Below are positions 23,836 to 30,636 of a stretch of DNA of 64,000 nt, piece after piece (the first letter of the stretch is position 1; each line of letters opens with the position of its first letter). The stretch is taken from assembly GCF_005954645.2 (NCBI RefSeq), contig NZ_CP040695.2, positions 1,798,001-1,862,000 of the forward strand. Reading direction: 5' to 3'. The stretch comes from Nocardioides sp. S-1144 (lineage in GTDB: Bacteria; Actinomycetota; Actinomycetes; Propionibacteriales; Nocardioidaceae). The notes under the pieces were generated by a model. It saw only the letters and a list, made by a program, of their open reading frames with translations. It did not search any database and had not been told where the DNA came from. Position numbers and translations under genes: made by a program.

Positions 23836-24534
23836 TCAGGTGAGCCCGAGGTCGGCCCCGAGCTGGTCGACGACGGTCGCGAAGTGGGTGTCGTAGTCGA
23901 GGACGCCGCGGTGCAGGTGGCCGAAGAGCTCCAGCGACACGTGCCCGAAGAGGGTGGCCCAGGCGGTCAGGCCGCGGACCGCGAAGGCCGGGGAGAGCGG
24001 GGGGTCGACGAACGCCATCACGGGGCCGAGCGCGGCCTTCTCGGCGGCCGGGACCCGCGCCGGTCCCGCGGCCGGCGTCCGGCCGGCCGCCTGGGCGTCG
24101 CGCAGCACCGTCAGCAGCGCGAGGGTCACGCGGGTGGCCGGCACGACGGTGTCGACGGGGGCGGCGTAGCCGGGGACCGGGCTGCCGTGGGTGAGGGCGT
24201 ACCGGTGCGGGTGGCCCACGGCCCAGTCGCGGACCCCGTGCGCGACGGCCCGCCAACGGCCCCGGAGGTCGCCGCGACGCACGGCCCGCTCGGCGGACTC
24301 GACGGCGGCGCCGAGGTCGTCGTAGGCCTCGATGATGAGCGCGGTCAGGAGGGCGTCACGGCTCGGGAAGTAGCGGTAGACCGCGGACGACGCCATCTCG
24401 AGGTCGCGGGCGACCGCTCGCACCGAGAGGGCGGCCGGGCCGACGTCGGCGAGCTGGGTCGCGGCGCTGTCGAGGATGGCCCGGGTGAGCTCGGCGCGGG
24501 CGGTGGCGCGGGCGGTGCGGGGAGCGGCTGGCAC
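23836..24534 (-). CDS. TetR-family transcriptional regulator
   Basis: 232 residues. N-terminal HTH: 'ILDSAATQLADVGPAALSVR', then 'AVARDLEMASSAVYRYFPSR' and 'DALLTALIIEAYDDLG', the standard TetR DNA-binding region (about 15-70). The C-terminal half is a TetR_C-type ligand domain with 'FVDPPLSPAFAVRGLTAWAT' and 'LFGHVSLELFGHL', close to the WHG/TetR_C_33 style. GTG 24534 follows CAGGAT by seven bases; the frame is open 13 codons further up but through the promoter. It is divergent from an SDR-type gene with two palindromic operator candidates between, so auto- and co-regulation are likely. Confidence 0.92.
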   Translation of the reverse strand: MPAAPRTARATARAELTRAILDSAATQLADVGPAALSVRAVARDLEMASSAVYRYFPSRDALLTALIIEAYDDLGAAVESAERAVRRGDLRGRWRAVAHGVRDWAVGHPHRYALTHGSPVPGYAAPVDTVVPATRVTLALLTVLRDAQAAGRTPAAGPARVPAAEKAALGPVMAFVDPPLSPAFAVRGLTAWATLFGHVSLELFGHLHRGVLDYDTHFATVVDQLGADLGLT

Positions 24535-24574
24535 GGACCTGATCCTGCCGCGGAACGAGAGCAGTGGCAACAAA

Positions 24575-24590
24575 AGTGAGCAGTGCTCTT
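24575..24590. promoter_or_regulatory. Candidate TetR operator, half-perfect palindrome
   Basis: AGTGAGC-AGT-GCTCTTG: same TGAGC..GCTC core as the stronger site at 24626, 49 bp away. Confidence 0.5.
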
Positions 24591-24625
24591 GTATTCGTGC
24601 GGCGAGCGTGGCAGGTTCGAGGAAC

Positions 24626-24642
24626 TGAGAGCGGTGCTCTCA
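24626..24642. promoter_or_regulatory. Candidate TetR operator, perfect palindrome TGAGAGC-N3-GCTCTCA
   Basis: 7-bp arms with a 3-bp centre (GGT), midway between the TetR and SDR genes and just upstream of the SDR ribosome site. The size and symmetry suit a TetR dimer. Confidence 0.65.
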
Positions 24643-24679
24643 CTTTGACCGGCGATGAACCGACGAGGAGATGGTGACG

Positions 24680-25642
24680 ATGGGCAGGCACGTGGTGGTG
24701 GGAGCGGGGCCGGTGGGTCTGGCGACCGTGCGGGAGCTGGTGGCGCAGGGGCACGGGGACGTCCTCCTGGTGAGCCGTTCGGGTCGCGGGGACGACGTCC
24801 CGGGCGTGCGCCGGGTGGCGCTCGACGTGGCCGACGCGGAGGCGCTGACGACCCTCGCGGAGGGGGCGGGCGCGCTCCACAACTGCGTCAACCCGCCGTC
24901 CTACGACGTGTGGTCGACCTGGTGGCCGCCGGTGGCGAGGGCCTTCCTCGTCGCGGCCGAGCGGACCGGTGCGGTGCTGGTGACCGCCTCCTGCCTCTAC
25001 CCCTACGGCCCGACCGACGCGCCGATGACCGAGGGGCAGGCCGACCGGGCCGCCGGGGTCAAGGGCGCCCTGCGCGCCACGATGTGGGCCGACGCGAGAG
25101 CGGCCCACGAGGCCGGGCGGCTGCGTGCGGTCGAGGTGCGCGGCTCCGACTACGCGGGGCCCGGCGTGACGACGGCGCACCTCCCGACCGTGGCGCCGCG
25201 GGCGCTCGCCGGACGGTCGGTCCGGGTCTTCGGCCGCGCCGACGTCGCGCACTCCTTCACCGACGTCCGCGACATGGCCCGCACCCTGGTCGCCGTCGCG
25301 GGCCGCCCGGACACCCACGGCCGCGTCTGGCACGCCCCGACCAACCCGCCGCGCACCCAGGCCGAGGCCGTCGCCGACGTCTGCCGCGCCGTGGGGCGCG
25401 AGCCGGTGCGGGTCCGGCCCTGGCCGCGCGCGCTGCTCGGCGTCGGCGGGCTGGTCGTCCCGCTCCTGCGGGAGATGCGCGAGACCGTCCACCAGTTCGA
25501 GCGCCCCTACGTCCTCGACTCCTCGCTCACCCAGCGCGAGCTCGGGCTGGCACCGACCCCGTGGGACGACGTCTGCCGGGCGACCGCCGAGACCGCGCTG
25601 GGCGGCGTCGTACCGGGCACCGAGGTGTCCCGACCCGCCTGA
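24680..25642 (+). CDS. NAD(P)-dependent epimerase/dehydratase-family (extended SDR) protein
   Basis: 320 residues. Dinucleotide-binding loop 'HVVVGAGPVGLATVRELV' at the N-terminus (GxGxxG, as in a subset of extended SDRs), 'VRRVALDVADAEAL', and the active-site region 'VLVTASCLYPYGPTDAPMTE' with Tyr but the YxxxK Lys not clearly present, so the reaction is uncertain. 'HSFTDVRDMARTLVAV' is the usual extended-SDR motif. ATG 24680 is nine bases from GAGGAG; an in-frame ATG at 24671 directly abuts that site. It is divergent from TetR and probably repressed by it. Confidence 0.8.
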   Translation: MGRHVVVGAGPVGLATVRELVAQGHGDVLLVSRSGRGDDVPGVRRVALDVADAEALTTLAEGAGALHNCVNPPSYDVWSTWWPPVARAFLVAAERTGAVLVTASCLYPYGPTDAPMTEGQADRAAGVKGALRATMWADARAAHEAGRLRAVEVRGSDYAGPGVTTAHLPTVAPRALAGRSVRVFGRADVAHSFTDVRDMARTLVAVAGRPDTHGRVWHAPTNPPRTQAEAVADVCRAVGREPVRVRPWPRALLGVGGLVVPLLREMRETVHQFERPYVLDSSLTQRELGLAPTPWDDVCRATAETALGGVVPGTEVSRPA

Positions 25643-25737
25643 GGCGGGTGGCGTGGCGGCGGTGGGAGGCCGGCGCGTTGCCGGGAACCGCGGCGCCGGT
25701 GCGGACATGAGGAAGCATGAGCCCACCGGAGGACACC

Positions 25738-26301
25738 ATGACCCAGTCGGAGGCCGCACTCGCCGAGCGCCTGCGCCTCGGCGACCCCGAGGCCGTCGCC
25801 GAGCTGTTCGACCGGCACGCCGACCGCATCCACCGGCACTGCTTCCGGCTCACCGCCGACCGGGCCGACGCCGAGGACGCCACCGCGACGACGTTCCTCG
25901 AGGTCTGGCGGCACCGGCACCGGGTGCAGGTCCACGACGGCTCGCTCGCCCCGTGGCTGCACGGCGTGGCCACCAACGTGTGCCGCAACCTGACCCGCGG
26001 ACGCCGTCGCCACCTGCGCGCCGTGGCCCGGCTGACCGCGCCGGGCGACCAGCCCGACCACGCCGACCGGGTCGGCGAGCGGCTCGACACCGAGCGGCGG
26101 ATGCGGGTCGTGCTCGACGCCGTCGCGACGCTGCCGCCGCACGAGCGCGACGTGCTCGCCCTCGTCGTCTGGTCCGGCCTGTCCTACGAGGCAGCCGCGG
26201 CCGCCCTCGAGGTGCCGGTCGGCACCGTCCGCTCCCGACTCTCCCGGGCGCGCCGGCGCCTGACCGCCCTCGCCCCGACCGACGCTGGAGGAACCCCCTG
26301 A
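25738..26301 (+). CDS. ECF-type RNA polymerase sigma factor
   Basis: 187 residues. Region 2: 'LFDRHADRIHRHCFRLTADR' and 'ADAEDATATTFLEVWRHRHR' (about 20-60). Region 4: 'LPPHERDVLALVVWSGLSYE', then 'AAAALEVPVGTVRSRLSRAR' (about 130-175). Both domains are complete. ATG 25738 has GGAGGA five bases upstream; an ATG at 25717 lacks one. The stop overlaps the next gene's ATG by one base, and that gene encodes a single-pass protein suited to be its anti-sigma factor. No target promoter motif could be deduced. Confidence 0.93.
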   Translation: MTQSEAALAERLRLGDPEAVAELFDRHADRIHRHCFRLTADRADAEDATATTFLEVWRHRHRVQVHDGSLAPWLHGVATNVCRNLTRGRRRHLRAVARLTAPGDQPDHADRVGERLDTERRMRVVLDAVATLPPHERDVLALVVWSGLSYEAAAAALEVPVGTVRSRLSRARRRLTALAPTDAGGTP

Positions 26302-27242
26302 TGGACGACGACCTCACCACCCCGCCCGACCAGCCCCTCGACGACGCCGCCCGGGCCCGCCTGCGCGGCCGCGTCCTCGCCGGGCTCGCCGAGCCCGCGG
26401 CGTCCGGCTCGGGACGGCGGTGGGCGGCGCCGGCGGCCGCGGCCGCCGCGGTCGTCGTCCTCGCGGGTGCGACCGGCTGGGCCACCCTGGCCCCGGGCGC
26501 CGAGGACGTCGCGCCCGCCGACCGCGGCACCTCCTCGCCCGAGGTGCTGCCGACCCCGACGCCCGCCGACGACGTCGCGGTCCCCGACCCGTCCGACGGG
26601 TCCGACCGGCCGGACGACCCGACGGGGCAGGGCGGGGTCACCCCGCACGAGGGCCCGGCGGTCGAGCCGACGCCGTCCGGCGCAGGACCCGCGGGTGGCC
26701 CGGCGGTGGCCTGCCGGCGCGACCTGGACGACGTCCTGCCCGGCGCCGTTCCCGCGCTCACGCTCGGGGGCACGCTCGGCGCGACGTCGTTCCTCGTCGG
26801 GGGTGACCGGTTCGTCCTGTGCGACACCGCCGGCGGCACCGTCACCCTGCACGGCGCCCAGCCGCTCGACGGCCGTCACGCGCCGGACGACACCACGCCG
26901 TGGCGCGTCAGCACCAACGCGGTCGACCCCCAGGACGGCACCGGGGGCCTCGACCTCGTCCTCGTCGCCGGCGGGATCGTCCCGCCACGCGCGGAGGGGT
27001 GGGGGATCAGCTACACCTTCCCCGACGGGCACGTCGAGGAGGCGACCACGGGCACGGACGCCGAGGGACGCACCTGGTGGCGGATGGAGCACGTCGCCAC
27101 CGACGGCGTCCTGGTCGCGCGGGGCACCGACCAGACGACGCTCGAGCCGATCCTCGTCGACGTGCGGGTCGCCGGCACCAGCACCGAGCACGAGCTGCGC
27201 TGGGGCGAGGACACCTGCGCCCAGGTCAACCACGGCTGTTGA
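26301..27242 (+). CDS. Putative membrane-anchored anti-sigma / sigma-associated protein
   Basis: 313 residues: a ~40-residue acidic cytoplasmic N-terminus (MDDDLTTPPDQPLDDAARAR), one membrane helix (about 40-62, AAPAAAAAAVVVLAGATGWA), a Pro/Thr/Asp-rich linker to ~130, and an extracytoplasmic domain with four Cys, one near the C-terminus (DTCAQVNHGC). It is coupled to the ECF sigma gene (ATG overlaps the TGA) with GGAGGA eight bases before it. No zinc anti-sigma HxxxCxxC motif is visible in the N-terminus, so an anti-sigma role rests on topology and position only. Confidence 0.7.
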   Translation: MDDDLTTPPDQPLDDAARARLRGRVLAGLAEPAASGSGRRWAAPAAAAAAVVVLAGATGWATLAPGAEDVAPADRGTSSPEVLPTPTPADDVAVPDPSDGSDRPDDPTGQGGVTPHEGPAVEPTPSGAGPAGGPAVACRRDLDDVLPGAVPALTLGGTLGATSFLVGGDRFVLCDTAGGTVTLHGAQPLDGRHAPDDTTPWRVSTNAVDPQDGTGGLDLVLVAGGIVPPRAEGWGISYTFPDGHVEEATTGTDAEGRTWWRMEHVATDGVLVARGTDQTTLEPILVDVRVAGTSTEHELRWGEDTCAQVNHGC

Positions 27243-27277
27243 GGAGTGAGCCGCGGGTCGTCGGGTAGACACCGGTC

Positions 27278-27568
27278 ATGACCCTCCTGATCGCTGTCGT
27301 CGTGGCCGCCGTCGTGGCCGTCGCCGTGGTGCTGACCGTGGTGGCGGTCGCGACGGGCTCGGGCCGTCGCCCCGGACGCCGGCCCACGAGCGGCGCCGCC
27401 GACGGCGGCGGCGACGTCGGTCCCTTCCCCCACGAGACCCGTGGTGACTCGGGCGGCGGCTGGTTCGGGGGCGGGTCCGACGGCGGCGGCTCGGACGGCG
27501 GGGGAGGCGGCGGCGACGGTGGCGGTGGCGACGGTGGCGGTGGCGGTGGCGGCGGTGGCGGCGACTAG
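27278..27568 (+). CDS. Small Gly/Asp-rich membrane protein (96 aa)
   Basis: One N-terminal membrane helix (residues ~3-27, LLIAVVVAAVVAVAVVLTVV), a basic stretch, then a low-complexity Gly/Asp/Ser tail ending in a (Gly)n-Asp run encoded by GGCGGT/GGCGAC repeats. Glycine-rich tails like this occur in actinobacterial membrane proteins of unknown role. TAGACA lies six bases before the ATG, a weak leaderless signal. The stop codon TAG is also the first three bases of the coaE -10 box. Confidence 0.6.
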   Translation: MTLLIAVVVAAVVAVAVVLTVVAVATGSGRRPGRRPTSGAADGGGDVGPFPHETRGDSGGGWFGGGSDGGGSDGGGGGGDGGGGDGGGGGGGGGGD

Positions 27569-27571
27569 CCT
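27566..27571 (+). promoter_or_regulatory. -10 box TAGCCT, leaderless promoter of coaE
   Basis: TAGCCT, 6-nt spacer, GTG at 27578. The TAG is the stop codon of the upstream gene. Confidence 0.6.
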
Positions 27572-27577
27572 CCGAGG

Positions 27578-28174
27578 GTGCGGGTAGGACTCACCGGCGG
27601 CGTCGGTTCGGGCAAGAGCACCGTCTCGGCGATCCTGGCCGAGCTCGGGGCGGTGATCATCGACGCCGACGTGCTGGCCCGCGAGGTGGTCGAGCGCGGC
27701 ACCCCCGGCCTCGAGCAGGTCGTCGCGGCCTTCGGGCCCGAGTTGCTCACCGCCGACGGCGACCTCGACCGGCCACGGATGGGCGCACTCGTCTTCGGCG
27801 ACCCCGACAAGCGGAGGCTGCTCGAGTCGATCGTGCACCCGCTGGTCTTCGAGCGCTACGCCGCCCTGGAGGCCGCCGCCGGTCCCGACGACCTCGTGGT
27901 GCACGACATCCCGCTGCTCGCCGAGTCGGGCCGGGCGGGCGAGGACGGCGGCTTCGACGCCGTGGTGGTGGTCGACGTCCCCGACGAGCTCCGGATCGAG
28001 CGGATGCTGCGCGACCGCGGCTGGACCCGCGCGGACGCCGAGTCGCGGATCGCCGCGCAGGCCACCCGCGAGGAGCGCCTGGCCGTCGCGACCCACGTCA
28101 TCGACAACAGCGGCACCCTCGACGAGCTCCGCGCGCGGGTCGAGGCGGTCCACGCCGAGCTCACCGCCCGTTGA
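27578..28174 (+). CDS. coaE: Dephospho-CoA kinase
   Basis: 198 residues. P-loop 'MRVGLTGGVGSGKSTVSAIL' at the N-terminus, 'VIIDADVLAREVVERGTPGL' (substrate-binding Asp/Arg), 'IVHPLVFERY', and the lid region 'RIERMLRDRGWTRADAESRI' with 'VIDNSGTLDEL'. Phosphorylates the 3'-hydroxyl of dephospho-CoA, the last CoA step; cytoplasmic. Single-domain form (some actinobacteria have a C-terminal extension). GTG 27578 follows TAGCCT by six bases. It normally lies next to rpsA in actinobacteria, but here ~13 kb separates them. Confidence 0.97.
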   Translation: MRVGLTGGVGSGKSTVSAILAELGAVIIDADVLAREVVERGTPGLEQVVAAFGPELLTADGDLDRPRMGALVFGDPDKRRLLESIVHPLVFERYAALEAAAGPDDLVVHDIPLLAESGRAGEDGGFDAVVVVDVPDELRIERMLRDRGWTRADAESRIAAQATREERLAVATHVIDNSGTLDELRARVEAVHAELTAR

Positions 28175-29391
28175 GCGGGCCGTCGAGCGGCTCGCTGCGG
28201 GGGCGGGTGCTCGTCCTGGTCGGCATCGTCGTCCTGGCCCTCAACCTGCGGCCGGCGGCGGTCAGCGTCGGACCGGTGCTCGACGACGTCCGCGGCGGCC
28301 TCGGGATGTCGGGCACCGAGGCCGGCATCCTGACCGCCCTGCCCGTGGTCGCCTTCGCGCTCTTCGGCGCCCTGGCCCCGCGGATGGCCGAGCGGCTCGG
28401 CACGCACCGGCTGACCGCGCTGGCCCTCGGCTGCGTCGGCGTCGGACTCCTCGCCCGCAGCCTGGTCGACGACGTCGTCGTCTTCCTCCTGCTCTCGCTG
28501 CTGGCCCTGGCCGGGATGGCCACCGCGAACGTCGTCCTCCCGTCGCTGGTCAAGCAGCACTTCCCGGAGCGGGTCGGCACCCTGACCGCGGTCTACTCGA
28601 CCGCGCTCGCCGTCGGCATCACCGGCTCCTCGATCCTCACCGTCCCGATCAGCGAGTCCGCCGGCGGGCCCGACGGCTGGCGCACCGGGCTGGCGGCCTG
28701 GTCGGTGCTGGCCGGCATCGCGCTGCTGCCCTGGCTGGCGCTGCTGAGCCGCGACCGCCACCGCCCACCTCTCGTGGCGGGCGAGCGCATCCCGCTGCTC
28801 GCCGTGGGTCGCACCCGGCTCGGCCGGCTGATGGCGGCGCTGTTCGCGCTGCAGTCGCTCCAGGCCTACGCGGTCTTCGGCTGGTTCGCCGACGTCTACC
28901 GCGAGGCCGGCTTCTCGAGCGGGTCGGCGGGCCTGCTGCTCGGCGTCATCACCGGCACCAGCATCCCGCTGTCGTTCCTGATCCCCTCGCTCGCCGGCCG
29001 GATGACCAACGTCGCACCGCTCGTGCTCGCCCTCGGTGCCTGCTACCCGGTGGGCTACCTCGGGTTGATCCTCGCCCCGAGCGACGGTGCGGTCGTGTGG
29101 GCGCTGTTCGTCGGCACCGGCACCTCCACGTTCCCGCTCGTGCTCACCCTGATCGGCCTGCGCGCCCGGACGGAGGCGGGCACGGCGTCGCTGTCGGCCT
29201 ACACCCAGTCGGTCGGCTACCTGTTCTCCGCCGTCGGCCCGTTCGGCGTCGGCGTGCTGCACGACGTCAGCGGAAGCTGGACGCTGCCGCTGGTCGTGCT
29301 GACCGTGCTGGTCGTCCCGCTGGTCCTCTGCGGCCTGGCGGTCTCCCGCCCGGCCCACCTGGAGGACGAGCTCGCCGCGCGCGCGCCGTGA
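28171..29391 (+). CDS. CynX/NimT-type MFS exporter
   Basis: 406 residues, about 12 membrane helices, 'ALNLRPAAVSVGPVLDDVRG' in helix 1 and loop 1: the 'N.RPA....GP.L..I' signature of the CynX/NimT cyanate/nitroimidazole-type MFS family. Further 'GALAPRMAERLG' (MFS motif A equivalent). Substrate not predictable. The start is an unusual TTG at 28171 whose TTGA overlaps the coaE stop, so it is translationally coupled to coaE. Confidence 0.9.
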   Translation: MSGPSSGSLRGRVLVLVGIVVLALNLRPAAVSVGPVLDDVRGGLGMSGTEAGILTALPVVAFALFGALAPRMAERLGTHRLTALALGCVGVGLLARSLVDDVVVFLLLSLLALAGMATANVVLPSLVKQHFPERVGTLTAVYSTALAVGITGSSILTVPISESAGGPDGWRTGLAAWSVLAGIALLPWLALLSRDRHRPPLVAGERIPLLAVGRTRLGRLMAALFALQSLQAYAVFGWFADVYREAGFSSGSAGLLLGVITGTSIPLSFLIPSLAGRMTNVAPLVLALGACYPVGYLGLILAPSDGAVVWALFVGTGTSTFPLVLTLIGLRARTEAGTASLSAYTQSVGYLFSAVGPFGVGVLHDVSGSWTLPLVVLTVLVVPLVLCGLAVSRPAHLEDELAARAP

Positions 29392-29402
29392 CCGGGAATG
29401 AC

Positions 29403-29436
29403 GCCGGCCCGCCGCAGGGATCTACGGCGGGCCGGC
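29403..29436. terminator. Bidirectional hairpin terminator
   Basis: Perfect 12-bp stem GCCGGCCCGCCG / CGGCGGGCCGGC with a 10-nt loop, between the convergent exporter (+) and sigma-factor (-) genes. Confidence 0.8.
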
Positions 29437-29482
29437 GGACGACGGTGGTGCGGGTGCTACGGGTGGTACGGGGTGCTGCGGG

Positions 29483-30448
29483 TCAGGCGGCGAGGTCGGG
29501 GTCGCCCAGGCGGCGCAGCTTCTGCAGCGCCTCCCGCTCGAGCTGGCGGACCCGCTCGGCGGAGATGCCGTGCTTGGCGCCGATGTCGGCCAGCTTGTGC
29601 TGGCGGCCGTCGGTGAGGCCGTAGCGGGAGCGGATGATGTCGGCCGCCCGCTCGTCCAGCGAGCCGACCAGCGTGTTGAGCCGGTCGCGGGACTCGACGT
29701 CGAGCACCGTCAGGTCGGGGGACGGGGAGGTCTCCTGGGCCATCAGGTCACCCAGCGAGGTGTCGCCGTCCTCGTCGACGGGCGTGTCGAGGCTGACGTG
29801 CTCACGGCCCCACGCCATCAGGTCGAGGACCCGCTCGACGGTGAGGCCGAGCTCGACGGCGATCTCGGCCGGCTCCGGGTCACGACCGAGCTGGCGCTCG
29901 AGCGTGCGGCGCGCGCCGCCGACCTGGTTCAGCTCCTCCACGACGTGCACGGGGAGCCGGACGACGCGGGCCTGCTGGGCGATGCCGCGGGTGATCGCCT
30001 GCCGCACCCACCAGGTGGCGTAGGTGGAGAACTTGTAGCCCTTGGTGTAGTCGAACTTCTCGACCGCACGGATCAGGCCGGTGTTGCCCTCCTGGATCAG
30101 GTCGAGCATCGGCATCTGTGCCCGCCCGTACTTGCGGGCGATCGAGACGACCAGCCGCAGGTTGGCGGTGATGAACGTGTCGACGGCCTTGCGGCCCTCC
30201 TCGGCGAGCCACTCGAGCTCCTCCTGGGAGGCCCGCATGGGGGCGCCGCCCTTGCGACGCCCGACCCGTCCCTCGGCCAGGAGGGCCTCGGCCATCAGGC
30301 CGGCCTCGATGGTCTTGGACAGCTCGACCTCCATGGCGGCGTCCAGCAGCGGGTTGCGGGCGATCTCGTCGAGGTAGAGGCCGACGCTGTCGCGGCCTTC
30401 GATCTCGCGCGAGACTCCGCCGGTCTTGGTTGCGGTCCGAGCTGCCAT
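29483..30448 (-). CDS. Group 2 sigma-70 factor (SigB/HrdD-like)
   Basis: 321 residues. Region 1.2 'DSVGLYLDEIARNPLLDAAM', region 2 '[20 protein letters not shown]' with '[20 protein letters not shown]' and '[20 protein letters not shown]', region 4 'ADIIRSRYGLTDGRQHKLAD' and 'ISAERVRQLEREALQKLRRL'. It has the principal-type core but lacks the long N-terminal extension of the sigA gene at 52562, so it is a group 2 (alternative, stress/stationary) factor. ATG 30448 has GGAGGG six bases upstream. The 188 bp before it hold only leader and promoter sequence; no confident promoter was picked. Confidence 0.93.
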   Translation of the reverse strand: MAARTATKTGGVSREIEGRDSVGLYLDEIARNPLLDAAMEVELSKTIEAGLMAEALLAEGRVGRRKGGAPMRASQEELEWLAEEGRKAVDTFITANLRLVVSIARKYGRAQMPMLDLIQEGNTGLIRAVEKFDYTKGYKFSTYATWWVRQAITRGIAQQARVVRLPVHVVEELNQVGGARRTLERQLGRDPEPAEIAVELGLTVERVLDLMAWGREHVSLDTPVDEDGDTSLGDLMAQETSPSPDLTVLDVESRDRLNTLVGSLDERAADIIRSRYGLTDGRQHKLADIGAKHGISAERVRQLEREALQKLRRLGDPDLAA

Positions 30449-30636
30449 GGGGGACCCTCCTTCGATTCTGCGGCCGACCTTGCGACCACGTCTTGACCAA
30501 CGTTCGCGGGGGGAGGTGGATTCCCACCTCACCCCGAAGGCTCGATAGGCCTTCGTCATCAAGGACGTACCGGATCGGTGCAGAGTTGCCATCCGCGGCA
30601 AGTCTCAGGGACTTCTCAGGGCGCCGGGTGAAACGT

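Noticed and set aside
24680..25642. SDR gene as part of the six-gene operon
   Set aside because: It lies on the opposite strand behind the TetR gene and has its own operator region.
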